Made by a program: the position numbers and the translations under genes. From Polaribacter atrinae (GTDB lineage Bacteria > Bacteroidota > Bacteroidia > Flavobacteriales > Flavobacteriaceae): a DNA stretch of 64,000 nt. The stretch covers positions 2,230,501 to 2,294,500 of the forward strand of contig NZ_CP150660.1 in the NCBI RefSeq assembly GCF_038023995.1, in the 5' to 3' direction. The notes beneath the pieces are model-generated. The model was given only the letters and a program-made list of their open reading frames with translations. It was not told the origin of the DNA and did no database searches. Below are positions 8,237 through 15,963 of this stretch, piece by piece; position 1 is the first letter of the stretch, and every line of letters starts with the position of its first letter.

Positions 8237-8956
8237 ATGTCAGACGCGTTAGTCATAATACCTACTTATAACGAAAAAGAAAACATAGAAGTTATTATTA
8301 GAGCCACCTTTAACCAAAAAAAAGAGTTTCATATTTTGGTTGTAGATGATAATTCTCCTGATGGAACCTCAAAAATAGTAGAAAACTTAATTTTAGAATT
8401 TCCAAATCAACTTTTTTTAGAAAAAAGGATTGGTAAAAGTGGTTTAGGCACCGCTTACATACATGGTTTTAAGTGGGCTATTGCTAAAAAATATGACTAT
8501 ATTATAGAAATGGATGCCGACTTTTCTCACAACCCAAAAGATTTAATTCGCTTATATAAAGCTTGTAAAAAAAAGGGGGCAGATGTATCTGTAGGCTCTA
8601 GGTACTCACAAGGAGTGAATGTTGTAAACTGGCCAATGAAAAGAATTCTACTATCTTATTTTGCGTCTAAATACGTGCGTTTTATTACTAGAATCCCGGT
8701 TTTTGATACTACTGCAGGTTTTGTCTGCTGGAAAAGAAACGTACTAGAAACCATACAATTAGACAAAATAAAATTTATAGGATATGCTTTTCAAATAGAA
8801 ATGAAATTTAAAGCATGGAAACATGGTTTTAACATAAAAGAAGTCTCTGTAATTTTTACAGATAGAACCTTAGGAACCTCTAAAATGAATGGAAATATTA
8901 TTTCTGAGGCTTTGTTTGGCGTGATAAAAATGAAATTAAAAGGGTTACCAAAATAA
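8237..8956 (+). CDS. polyprenol-phosphate glycosyltransferase (DPM1-like, GT2)
   Basis: Transfers a sugar, probably mannose, from a nucleotide donor to a polyprenyl phosphate at the membrane. GT2 motifs from the ATG at 8237: IIPTYNE (7-13), DDNSPDGT (37-44) and EMDADFSHNP (91-100), the latter holding the metal-binding Asp residues. The length is 239 residues. A longer reading from 8108 adds 43 residues with no family resemblance and would overlap the divergent DUF4271 gene, so the start at 8237 is preferred. It lacks the C-terminal membrane domain of larger homologues. A GNAT gene follows 4 nt later. Confidence 0.88.
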   Translation: MSDALVIIPTYNEKENIEVIIRATFNQKKEFHILVVDDNSPDGTSKIVENLILEFPNQLFLEKRIGKSGLGTAYIHGFKWAIAKKYDYIIEMDADFSHNPKDLIRLYKACKKKGADVSVGSRYSQGVNVVNWPMKRILLSYFASKYVRFITRIPVFDTTAGFVCWKRNVLETIQLDKIKFIGYAFQIEMKFKAWKHGFNIKEVSVIFTDRTLGTSKMNGNIISEALFGVIKMKLKGLPK

Positions 8957-8960
8957 GTCT

Positions 8961-9422
8961 ATGCATAAAACTTCTATTAGAACCGCTAATTTAAAAGATT
9001 TAGAAACACTATTAGAGTTTGAACAAGGGGTTGTAGCTGCTGAAAAACCTTTAGATCCTTTTTTAGGTGATGGTAAATTGTCTTATTACAATATACCTGA
9101 ATTAATTTCTAATAAAGACATTTATTTTATTGTAGCTGTTTCTAACAATCAATTAATTGCTTCTGGCTACCTAAGAATAGAAAATTCTAAACAATATCAT
9201 AAAAACCCAAAACATGGTTATATTGGTTTTATATTTGTAAAACCAGCTTTTAGAGGAAATAAAATTAGCAATTTAATTTTAGAAGCTTTAAAAGATTGGG
9301 CGGTAAAAAAAGACTTGAAAGAATTAAGATTAGATGTGTATAACACTAATTCTGCAGCAATAAAATCTTATGAACGCTTTGGTTTTACAAAAATCTTAGT
9401 GAACATGAAAATGAGTATTTAA
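8961..9422 (+). CDS. GNAT-family N-acetyltransferase
   Basis: A 153-residue acetyl-CoA-dependent acyltransferase. The acetyl-CoA-binding region is visible as IGFIFVKPAFRGNKISNLIL (about residues 88-107), the RGNKIS loop being the R/QxxGxG/A-type pyrophosphate loop with a less usual final Ser, and the C-terminal NTNSAAIKSYERFGF is characteristic of the family. The substrate cannot be inferred. It starts 4 nt after the glycosyltransferase gene and is probably co-transcribed with it. Confidence 0.88.
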   Translation: MHKTSIRTANLKDLETLLEFEQGVVAAEKPLDPFLGDGKLSYYNIPELISNKDIYFIVAVSNNQLIASGYLRIENSKQYHKNPKHGYIGFIFVKPAFRGNKISNLILEALKDWAVKKDLKELRLDVYNTNSAAIKSYERFGFTKILVNMKMSI

Positions 9423-9459
9423 TAGATAGAAATAGTAAAAAAACAATTAAAAACTTTAC

Positions 9460-9467
9460 TAACTTTG
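9460..9467 (+). promoter_or_regulatory. -7 promoter element (TAACTTTG) before pyrC
   Basis: TAnnTTTG match 42 nt upstream of the dihydroorotase ATG. No good -33 TTG is visible. Confidence 0.4.
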
Positions 9468-9509
9468 CCAAAATCAGCAAAGTATTTTCAGTAAAAATAA
9501 TTATATAAA

Positions 9510-10850
9510 ATGGCGAAATCGACTTTAATAAAAAACGCAAGAATCGTAAATGAAAACAACACTTTTTTAGGTGATGTTTTTATAGAAAACGGAATTATAA
9601 AAGAAATTTCATCAGACATAACAACAACAGAAAATGTTGAAATTATTGATGCTGAAGGTAAATTTTTAATCCCTGGTTTTATTGATGATCAAGTGCATTT
9701 TAGAGAACCTGGCTTAACACATAAAGCTAATATTGCTACAGAAAGTAGAGCTGCGGTTGCTGGCGGAATTACTACTTTTATAGAAATGCCAAACACGGTA
9801 CCACAAGCTACAACACAAGATTTATTGGAAGATAAATTTACAATAGCAGCAAACGATTCTTACGCTAATTATTCTTTTATGTTTGGTGGTACAAACGATA
9901 ACTTAGAAGAATTATTAAAAACAGATCCTAAAAGAGTAGCCGGAATTAAATTATTCTTAGGCTCTTCTACAGGAAACATGTTGGTTGATAATGAAGAAAT
10001 TCTAGAGAAAATTTTCTCATCAACAAAAATGATTATTTCTGTACATTGTGAAGATGAAGCAACCATCAGAAAAAATACACAAGAGTTTGTTGATAAATAC
10101 GGAGAAGATATTCCAGTAAAATATCACCCTATTATTAGAAGTGAAGAAGCGTGTTATTTATCATCTTCTAAAGCAATTGAACTAGCGAAAAAAACAGGTG
10201 CACGTTTGCATATTTTCCATGTATCAACAGCAAAAGAAACCGAGCTTTTTAGAAACGATATTCCTTTAGAAGAAAAGCAAATTACTGCAGAAGTTTGTGT
10301 GCACCACTTATGGTTTTCTGATAAAGATTATGAAGAAAAAGGAACCCATATTAAATGGAATCCGGCGGTAAAAACAGAAAAAGACAGACTTGGCTTATGG
10401 GAAGCACTGTTAGATGATAGAATTGATGTTTTAGCAACAGACCACGCACCTCATACTTTAGAAGAAAAAACAAATGTATATACAAAAGCACCAAGTGGCG
10501 GACCTTTAGTACAACATGCAGTTATTGCTCTTTTAGAAAAAGTAAAAGAAGGTGTTATTTCTATTGAAAAATTGGTTGAAAAAATGAGCCATAATCCTGC
10601 AAAATTATTTCAAATTGAAAAACGTGGCTTTATTAAAGAAGGCTATTTTGCAGATATCGTTTTAATTGATAACAACAAGCCACAAACCGTTTCTAAAGAC
10701 AATATTTTATACAAATGTGGTTGGTCTCCTTTTGAAGGCACTACTTTTTCATCAACCATAACGCATACTTTTGTAAATGGAAATTTAATTTATAATAATG
10801 GTGTCTTTAATGATAATATTAAAGGAAAACGCCTGACCTTTAATCGTTAA
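9510..10850 (+). CDS. pyrC: dihydroorotase
   Basis: Zinc amidohydrolase that cyclises carbamoyl aspartate to dihydroorotate in pyrimidine synthesis. 446 residues, type I (long) form. Visible signatures are QVHFREPGLTHKANI (61-75), KLFLGSS, a metal-site His in SVHCEDE, HIFHVST, and ATDHAPHTLEEK with catalytic Asp311. The first histidine of the usual HxH metal motif is replaced: the motif reads Q61-V-H63. I recall the same form in other Bacteroidetes, so it is probably lineage-typical rather than a defect. A DUF4296 lipoprotein gene starts 1 nt after the stop. Confidence 0.93.
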   Translation: MAKSTLIKNARIVNENNTFLGDVFIENGIIKEISSDITTTENVEIIDAEGKFLIPGFIDDQVHFREPGLTHKANIATESRAAVAGGITTFIEMPNTVPQATTQDLLEDKFTIAANDSYANYSFMFGGTNDNLEELLKTDPKRVAGIKLFLGSSTGNMLVDNEEILEKIFSSTKMIISVHCEDEATIRKNTQEFVDKYGEDIPVKYHPIIRSEEACYLSSSKAIELAKKTGARLHIFHVSTAKETELFRNDIPLEEKQITAEVCVHHLWFSDKDYEEKGTHIKWNPAVKTEKDRLGLWEALLDDRIDVLATDHAPHTLEEKTNVYTKAPSGGPLVQHAVIALLEKVKEGVISIEKLVEKMSHNPAKLFQIEKRGFIKEGYFADIVLIDNNKPQTVSKDNILYKCGWSPFEGTTFSSTITHTFVNGNLIYNNGVFNDNIKGKRLTFNR

Positions 10851-10851
10851 T

Positions 10852-11316
10852 ATGAAAAAATTCAGTTATTTTTTTGTTTTTCTTTTCTTGGCTTCTTGTA
10901 CAAGTAACACCATTTTTAAAGAACCAGAAGACCTCATCCCGAGAGATACAATGACCTTATTACTTGGGGACATGATGATTGCTTCTTCTGCAAAATTTGT
11001 ACAAAACAAAAACGAGCAAAAGAAAGTTAATTACATGGCTTTTATATATGATAAATATAAAATTGATAGCCTACGTTTTCAAAGTAGCAACTTATACTAT
11101 ACCTCTAAAATAGATTTATACGAGGAAATGATTACAGATGTTAAAAAAAACTTAGAAGAAAAAAAAGATTTTTATAATAAAGTAAGCTCACGAAAAGATT
11201 CTATTAGAAAAGACTCTATTAAAAAAATTGGAAAAAAGTTAAAAAAATTAGATTCTATAAAAAAGGCAGAAAAGATTTTAAATCCTAATTTAGAGGAATT
11301 TCAGATAAAGATTTAA
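10852..11316 (+). CDS. DUF4296 lipoprotein
   Basis: A 154-residue protein with signal peptide and lipobox LASC (Cys16). The DUF4296 core follows (IPRDTMTLLLGDMMIA near residues 28-43, then YDKYKIDSLRFQSSNLYY). The C-terminal third is a highly charged Lys/Asp/Ser helix, likely coiled coil. The function is unknown. It starts 1 nt after pyrC, an arrangement usual in Flavobacteriia. The last 32 nt overlap the convergent SDR gene. Confidence 0.8.
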   Translation: MKKFSYFFVFLFLASCTSNTIFKEPEDLIPRDTMTLLLGDMMIASSAKFVQNKNEQKKVNYMAFIYDKYKIDSLRFQSSNLYYTSKIDLYEEMITDVKKNLEEKKDFYNKVSSRKDSIRKDSIKKIGKKLKKLDSIKKAEKILNPNLEEFQIKI

Positions 11317-12310
11317 CGTATTTCTGAGACACCTCTTTAATAACAGTATCAATTTTCTCAAATTGAAAAGGGATCGTTTTTTTAATTTTTTCTGAGGAGT
11401 ATTTAGACACCGAATGTGCACTCCTTGCTGAATATTTACTCAATAACGGTTCTTTTCTTGAAACTAGAGATAATACCCAAGAAACCTTCCAAAAAATTGC
11501 GGTTTGCCAAGGCTTAATATTATTTGTTGGTCTTTTTTTACCAAAAGCATCTGCAATAGAAAAGAAAATTTCTTTAAAAGATTTATTCTCCGAAACTAAA
11601 ATAAAATGCTCATTTTTAACGCTAGAATTCATCAGTTTAATCATAGCATCAACAACATCTTTTACACCTACAAAACCAGTAACTCCCTCTGTATAGTACT
11701 TTAAACCATTATACACTTGAGAGAATATTTTACCAGAACCAGCTGCAAAAAAACCACTTCCTAAAATAACTCCTGGGTTTACAATAACTACATCTACTCC
11801 TTCTTGGCTTGCTCTCCAAATTTCCATTTCTGCGCCAAATTTCGTTATAGAATATCCACTATTATCTGATTCGGGGTTCCATTCATTCTCTTCGGTAATA
11901 AGCTCACCTTTTAGAGAATCTCCAACAGAAGCAATAGAACCTACAAAACAAATTTTATTCACTTTTGCATCAATAGCAAGGTTTACAATAATTGCGGTTC
12001 CGTGAATATTTACTTTACGCATTTCTCTATAATCTTTCGGATTAAAAGAAATAAATGCTGCACAGTGATATACTTTTTCAACGCCAATAAAAGCAGGAAT
12101 CATAGATGGAACATCTGTTATGTCTGCTTTAAACCATTCTATTTTAGAAATTAAAGCAGCAGCATCATCCGTATAATAAGAAAAGACTTGTTGTACTTTT
12201 TTAATTCTTTCTTCAGAACGGTAAATAGCACGTATTTTTTCATCATTTTTAAGTAAATGATATAACAAATGTGCACCAACTAAACCTGTTCCTCCAGTAA
12301 CTAAAATCAT
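11285..12310 (-). CDS. NAD-dependent epimerase/dehydratase family protein (extended SDR)
   Basis: A 341-residue extended short-chain dehydrogenase. The nucleotide-binding GGTGLVGAHL lies at residues 6-15, and the catalytic Tyr-x3-Lys is seen as YSITK in the middle of the protein. Extended SDRs act on nucleotide sugars, dihydroflavonols or sterol-like substrates; this one resembles the dihydroflavonol-reductase-like group, but the substrate is unknown. It overlaps the 3' end of the DUF4296 gene by 32 nt tail to tail. Confidence 0.85.
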   Translation of the reverse strand: MILVTGGTGLVGAHLLYHLLKNDEKIRAIYRSEERIKKVQQVFSYYTDDAAALISKIEWFKADITDVPSMIPAFIGVEKVYHCAAFISFNPKDYREMRKVNIHGTAIIVNLAIDAKVNKICFVGSIASVGDSLKGELITEENEWNPESDNSGYSITKFGAEMEIWRASQEGVDVVIVNPGVILGSGFFAAGSGKIFSQVYNGLKYYTEGVTGFVGVKDVVDAMIKLMNSSVKNEHFILVSENKSFKEIFFSIADAFGKKRPTNNIKPWQTAIFWKVSWVLSLVSRKEPLLSKYSARSAHSVSKYSSEKIKKTIPFQFEKIDTVIKEVSQKYVKSLSEIPLN

Positions 12311-12343
12311 ACCGCGAATTTATGATATTTTCATTGATAAGTT

Positions 12344-12351
12344 TATCTTTG
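12344..12351 (+). promoter_or_regulatory. -7 promoter element (TATCTTTG) before tyrS
   Basis: TAnnTTTG match about 145 nt upstream of tyrS. It would give tyrS a long leader containing the nested palindrome at 12389-12461. No -33 TTG at the normal spacing. Confidence 0.4.
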
Positions 12352-12388
12352 CATAATGAAAAATAGCAAATAAATAATTGCTATAAGA

Positions 12389-12461
12389 TGTCAAATTAAG
12401 CTTGTCTAGGCTGATAATTTAAATTATCGAGACACAAAACTTAGACAAGCTTAGTTTGACA
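12389..12461 (+). promoter_or_regulatory. nested palindrome in the tyrS leader
   Basis: The 20-nt arm TGTCAAATTAAGCTTGTCTA (12389-12408) pairs with 12442-12461 with one T/G wobble. In the loop sits a perfect 16-bp palindrome, GATAATTTAAATTATC (12413-12428). It lies between a promoter-like box and the tyrS ATG, so it could be a leader structure controlling tyrS or a binding site. It lacks the features of a T-box riboswitch. Confidence 0.5.
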
Positions 12462-12495
12462 TTCGTATTTTGAATTGAATTAATTTAGACTTATA

Positions 12496-13788
12496 ATGAC
12501 AAATTTTGTTGAAGAATTACGCTGGCGTGGGTTATTGCATGATATTATGCCAGATACAGAAGAATATTTATTAAAAAATAAAACTGCCGGTTATATTGGT
12601 TTCGATCCAACTGCAGACTCTCTACATATTGGTAGTTTGGTACAAATTTTCATTTTGAAACACTTTCAAAATGCAGGTCATAACCCAATTGCATTAATTG
12701 GTGGCGCAACAGGTATGGTAGGAGACCCTTCTGGAAAATCTGCAGAACGTAATTTGTTAGACGAAGCTACTTTAGCAAAAAATGTTGCGGGTGTTAAAGA
12801 AAATTTAGAACGTTTTTTAAATTTTGATGCTACCGCAGAAAACAAAGCAGAATTGGTAAATAACTACGATTGGATGAAAGATATTTCATTAATCGATTTT
12901 GTAAGAGATACAGGAAAACACATTACTGTAAACTACATGATGGCTAAAGATTCTGTAAAGAAACGTTTGAGTTCTGAATCTTCTGTTGGTATGAGTTTTA
13001 CAGAATTTACGTACCAATTATTTCAAGGATACGATTTTTATCATTTATACCAAGAGAAAAATTGTAGACTACAAATGGGTGGTTCAGACCAGTGGGGAAA
13101 CATTACTACAGGTACAGAATTAATCCGTAGAAAAGCACAAGGAAAAGCGTATGCAATTACAGTGCCTTTAGTTACAAAAGCAGACGGAACAAAATTTGGT
13201 AAAACAGAAGGCGGAAATGTTTGGTTAAACACAGACAGAACTTCTCCTTATAAATACTACCAATATTGGTTAAATTCTTCTGATGAAGATGCAGAAAACT
13301 TTATTAAAAAGTTTACATTTTTAGATAAAGAAACTATAGAAAACTTAATTGCAGAGCATAAAGAAAATCCGCATTTACGTTTATTACAAAAAACACTTGG
13401 TGAAGAAGTTACTACTTTAACACACGGAAAAGAAGCGTTTGAGAATGCTTTAAAAGCTTCTAATATTTTATTTGGTAAATCTACTGCTTCTGACTTAAAG
13501 TCTTTAGATGAACAAACATTTTTAGATGTTTTTGATGGCGTACCACAAGCTACCGTATCTGCTACCGATATTGAAGAAGGTTTAGATATGATTGGTGCTT
13601 TGGCTGCCAAAACAAACTTTTTAGGATCTAACGGAGACGCTAGAAGAGCATTAAAAGAAAATGCAATTTCTGTAAACAAAGAAAAAATAAAAGAAGATTA
13701 TTCTATTACTAAAGAAGATTTAATCGCAAATAAATATGTGTTATTACAACGTGGTAAAAAAACATATTATTTATTAGTAGTTGAGTAA
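12496..13788 (+). CDS. tyrS: tyrosyl-tRNA synthetase
   Basis: Class I aminoacyl-tRNA synthetase charging tRNA-Tyr. 430 residues, the normal TyrZ/TyrS length. HIGH motif HIGS at residues 44-47; the KMSKS-equivalent is KFGKT at 233-237, as usual in bacterial TyrRS. The tyrosine-binding region QGYDFYHLY and QMGGSDQWGN are intact. An S4-like C-terminal domain begins near GDARRALKE. It has a long 5' leader and is followed by a strong terminator at 13840. Confidence 0.97.
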   Translation: MTNFVEELRWRGLLHDIMPDTEEYLLKNKTAGYIGFDPTADSLHIGSLVQIFILKHFQNAGHNPIALIGGATGMVGDPSGKSAERNLLDEATLAKNVAGVKENLERFLNFDATAENKAELVNNYDWMKDISLIDFVRDTGKHITVNYMMAKDSVKKRLSSESSVGMSFTEFTYQLFQGYDFYHLYQEKNCRLQMGGSDQWGNITTGTELIRRKAQGKAYAITVPLVTKADGTKFGKTEGGNVWLNTDRTSPYKYYQYWLNSSDEDAENFIKKFTFLDKETIENLIAEHKENPHLRLLQKTLGEEVTTLTHGKEAFENALKASNILFGKSTASDLKSLDEQTFLDVFDGVPQATVSATDIEEGLDMIGALAAKTNFLGSNGDARRALKENAISVNKEKIKEDYSITKEDLIANKYVLLQRGKKTYYLLVVE

Positions 13789-13839
13789 AGAATAGATCTA
13801 TTTTAAGTTGTTATTTAGAAATAACACTAGAGTATATAA

Positions 13840-13870
13840 AAAAAAGAGCTGATTTAATCAGCTCTTTTTT
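13840..13870 (+). terminator. Rho-independent terminator after tyrS
   Basis: The arms AAGAGCTGATT and AATCAGCTCTT are followed by a T run. A matching A run precedes the stem, so it could also serve the minus-strand YHS gene region. Confidence 0.85.
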
Positions 13871-13904
13871 GTTTCCACATTCACAAAATCCCCCGACATT
13901 GCTT

Positions 13905-14357
13905 TCAATCTTCATTATTTATTATTTTTTTCCAGTTTTTATCTGCCTTATCTCTAAGCAACTCTGCTCCTTCTTTCTCCCATAACTCTAACGTATTTGT
14001 TCCCCAAGAATTGTAGAATAAATATAATTTTCCGTCTCTAATCTCAAAAGTCTCCGGATCTATAGAAACTTTTTCTCCTTTTGCACCAATTGCATACGCA
14101 CAATATCCTCCATAAGCAGGAACGTATTTTTTAGGTGATTTATTAAAAATTGCTAAATTTTCTTTTGATGAAAACTTAAATTGTACGTCGTCGTATGTTG
14201 TTGTAAAATTCTTTTCTCCTTTTTCTGCTTTATTATTAAAATAAGAAACTACATCGTACCCTTCTGCTACAAAACCTTTTTTTGTATTGTAATCTATATC
14301 TTGAGCGGATATAATTGTAGAAGTTACTAAAAAAAATAGTAATATAAACTGTTTCAT
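13905..14357 (-). CDS. secreted YHS-domain protein
   Basis: A 150-residue protein with an N-terminal signal peptide (hydrophobic residues 3-17, probable cleavage after SAQ) and a YHS-type domain. The core reads GYDVVSYFNNKAEKG and then YGGYCAYAIGAKGE, whose Cys and Tyr residues are typical of periplasmic YHS proteins. YHS domains occur in metal-handling proteins and the Cys may bind metal, but no function is established here. No obvious operon partner: the hydrolase gene ends 60 nt upstream on the same strand. Confidence 0.85.
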   Translation of the reverse strand: MKQFILLFFLVTSTIISAQDIDYNTKKGFVAEGYDVVSYFNNKAEKGEKNFTTTYDDVQFKFSSKENLAIFNKSPKKYVPAYGGYCAYAIGAKGEKVSIDPETFEIRDGKLYLFYNSWGTNTLELWEKEGAELLRDKADKNWKKIINNED

Positions 14358-14416
14358 CGATTTCGGTTTTACGCTTGGTCGAAGAGAATTTAAACAAATT
14401 ACAGTAAATAATAAGA

Positions 14417-15202
14417 TTAACAGTTCTTTAGGAAATCTTTTAAAACAAAAATTAATTCTTGTGTGTTTTCAATATGACTCATATGTCCGTCAGGAAAAAT
14501 AACCAACTCAGAATTGGTTTTTTCAGCTTCCTCTTTAGAAGTTTCTAAATCTAAAACAAGATCCTTTTCACCAACAATAATCATTTTTTTAAAATGATTA
14601 TCTGTTAAAACAGCATTAGTGTTTAGGCGCAATTTCATACCTTCATTTGCTGCAACATACCCTTGTAAAGAAGTTTGTAAAGCTGCTGTTTTTATGGCTT
14701 CTATTTCTTCTTTAAATTGCAATAAATTTTCTTGATTAAATAAATTTGAAATGGACATTTTAACCATACTTTCAAAATTATTTTGAACCATTTTATTTGC
14801 TCTAATTCTTATTTTTTTTCGTTCTTCAGAATCTTCATTAGAAGTTGAATTTAATAAGCATAATCCCTTTATTTTAGAGGGATTCATTTTGGAAATAATT
14901 AAAGAAACATAGCCTCCTAAAGAATGGCCAACCAAAATAAATTTTCTAATTTTTAAGTGCTTCAAAACTGCTTCCACAGTTTTAGCAAATAACTCCATAG
15001 AATGTACATAACCCAAACAGTCAGATTTTCCGTGACCTAGTAAATCAATCGTAATTACTCTGTTTCTTTTGGTTAATTCTGGAGTAATTTTATCCCACAT
15101 CGTGGAATTCTCTAAAAAACCATGAATCAAAACTACAGCAGTTCCTTTTCCTTGATCGGTATAAAAAACATTGGCGTTTTTATAATCTAAAATCATCGTC
15201 AA
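14417..15202 (-). CDS. alpha/beta-fold hydrolase
   Basis: A 261-residue hydrolase. The oxyanion-hole HGFLENSTMW is near residue 26, the nucleophile elbow is GHSLGG, the acid is in VGEKDLVLD and the catalytic His is in GHMSHIE near the C-terminus, so the triad is complete. No signal peptide, so it is probably cytosolic. The substrate is unknown; the sequence resembles the general esterase/carboxylic-ester hydrolase group. Translation could begin at Met1 or Met3 (15202 or 15196). Confidence 0.87.
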   Translation of the reverse strand: MTMILDYKNANVFYTDQGKGTAVVLIHGFLENSTMWDKITPELTKRNRVITIDLLGHGKSDCLGYVHSMELFAKTVEAVLKHLKIRKFILVGHSLGGYVSLIISKMNPSKIKGLCLLNSTSNEDSEERKKIRIRANKMVQNNFESMVKMSISNLFNQENLLQFKEEIEAIKTAALQTSLQGYVAANEGMKLRLNTNAVLTDNHFKKMIIVGEKDLVLDLETSKEEAEKTNSELVIFPDGHMSHIENTQELIFVLKDFLKNC

Positions 15203-15221
15203 TAAATTCGAAGTTATTCAA

Positions 15222-15251
15222 CCCTAACAGGGTTTAAAACCCTGTTAGGAC
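15222..15251 (+). repeat. REP-like palindrome beside the broken RAYT, copy 1
   Basis: A near-perfect palindrome with arms CCTAACAGGGTTT and AAACCCTGTTAGG. It matches 15899-15928 at 24 of 30 aligned positions in the same orientation. The two copies bracket the transposase pseudogene. Confidence 0.7.
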
Positions 15252-15273
15252 TACTTAGTAAAACTATACTACA

Positions 15274-15876
15274 CTAAATGTTTAACCATTTTTCTATAGC
15301 AATACTATCAATTTTTTGTTGGTGCGAATCTATAAAATTTTCTTTTGTATCAAATTGATAAATTACTTTATCTTTTTCAATCGCAGATTTTTTGTCTAAA
15401 ATTATAGAAGAGTATGAACTCCAAGGATAATCTTTCAATTTTTTAACAAAATCATGCTGAATAGGATTATTATGAATATATAAAATCAAATTTTTTAGAT
15501 AGGTTTCATCTTTTCACTCTATTCTTCGAAATGGTTTTTCTAACAAAGAGCCATGTCGCTTATTTTGTTTATTAATAGCTTGTACATAAGCATTAAAAAA
15601 ATGAGAAAATTGTTGAGACGGTTTTTTAGTTGCTTTTTCTTTATCAATAGAAAAGTAAGCACAAATTTCTGATTCAGTTCTAATTTTCACTAATAAATGA
15701 AAATGATTTCTTAACAAGCACCAAGCAAAAGTTTCCGCAACAGGAAAGATATATTTTTTATATAATTTTAAAAAATAGCGATAGTTTTCATCAGAATAAA
15801 ACAAATCTTCACCATTAATTCCTCTATTATAAATATGATAGAAGTGATCTAACCTAATGGTTTCTATTTCTCGCAT
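15274..15876 (-). pseudogene. REP-associated tyrosine transposase (RAYT, Y1_Tnp), interrupted by TGA
   Basis: A single-frame IS200-like/RAYT reading of about 200 codons broken by one in-frame TGA at about 15511-15513, after KPFRRIE. The 5' part (15514-15876) carries the HUH motif NHFHLLV, and the 3' part (15274-15510) begins KDETYLKNLILYIHNNP, which contains the expected catalytic Tyr. Both halves belong to one gene with no frameshift between them. RAYTs mobilise or maintain short REP palindromes, and REP-like repeats flank this gene. TGA ends other genes here, so recoding is unlikely; this copy is probably inactive. Confidence 0.85.
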
Positions 15877-15898
15877 TTTTAATTTTTACTGACACAAG

Positions 15899-15928
15899 CC
15901 CTAAAAGGAGTTCAAACCCTTTTAGAAC
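15899..15928 (+). repeat. REP-like palindrome beside the broken RAYT, copy 2
   Basis: Direct-repeat partner of 15222-15251. It can fold as CTAAAAGG/CCTTTTAG or as AGGAGTTC/GAACTCCT (15906-15932), two overlapping hairpins. It sits just upstream of the RAYT start. Confidence 0.65.
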
Positions 15929-15963
15929 TCCTATAATATTTATAAAATATCATCTTTAAAGAT

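Noticed and set aside
12361..12495. T-box riboswitch upstream of tyrS
   Set aside because: No AGGGTGGNACCGCG-type T-loop, no specifier-loop architecture and no terminator/antiterminator pair; the region is only nested palindromes, and T-boxes are not expected in Bacteroidetes.
15490..15513. TGA recoding or read-through in the RAYT
   Set aside because: TGA terminates other genes in the window (for example the gene ending at 52377), so reassignment is not supported; a nonsense mutation or base error is simpler.
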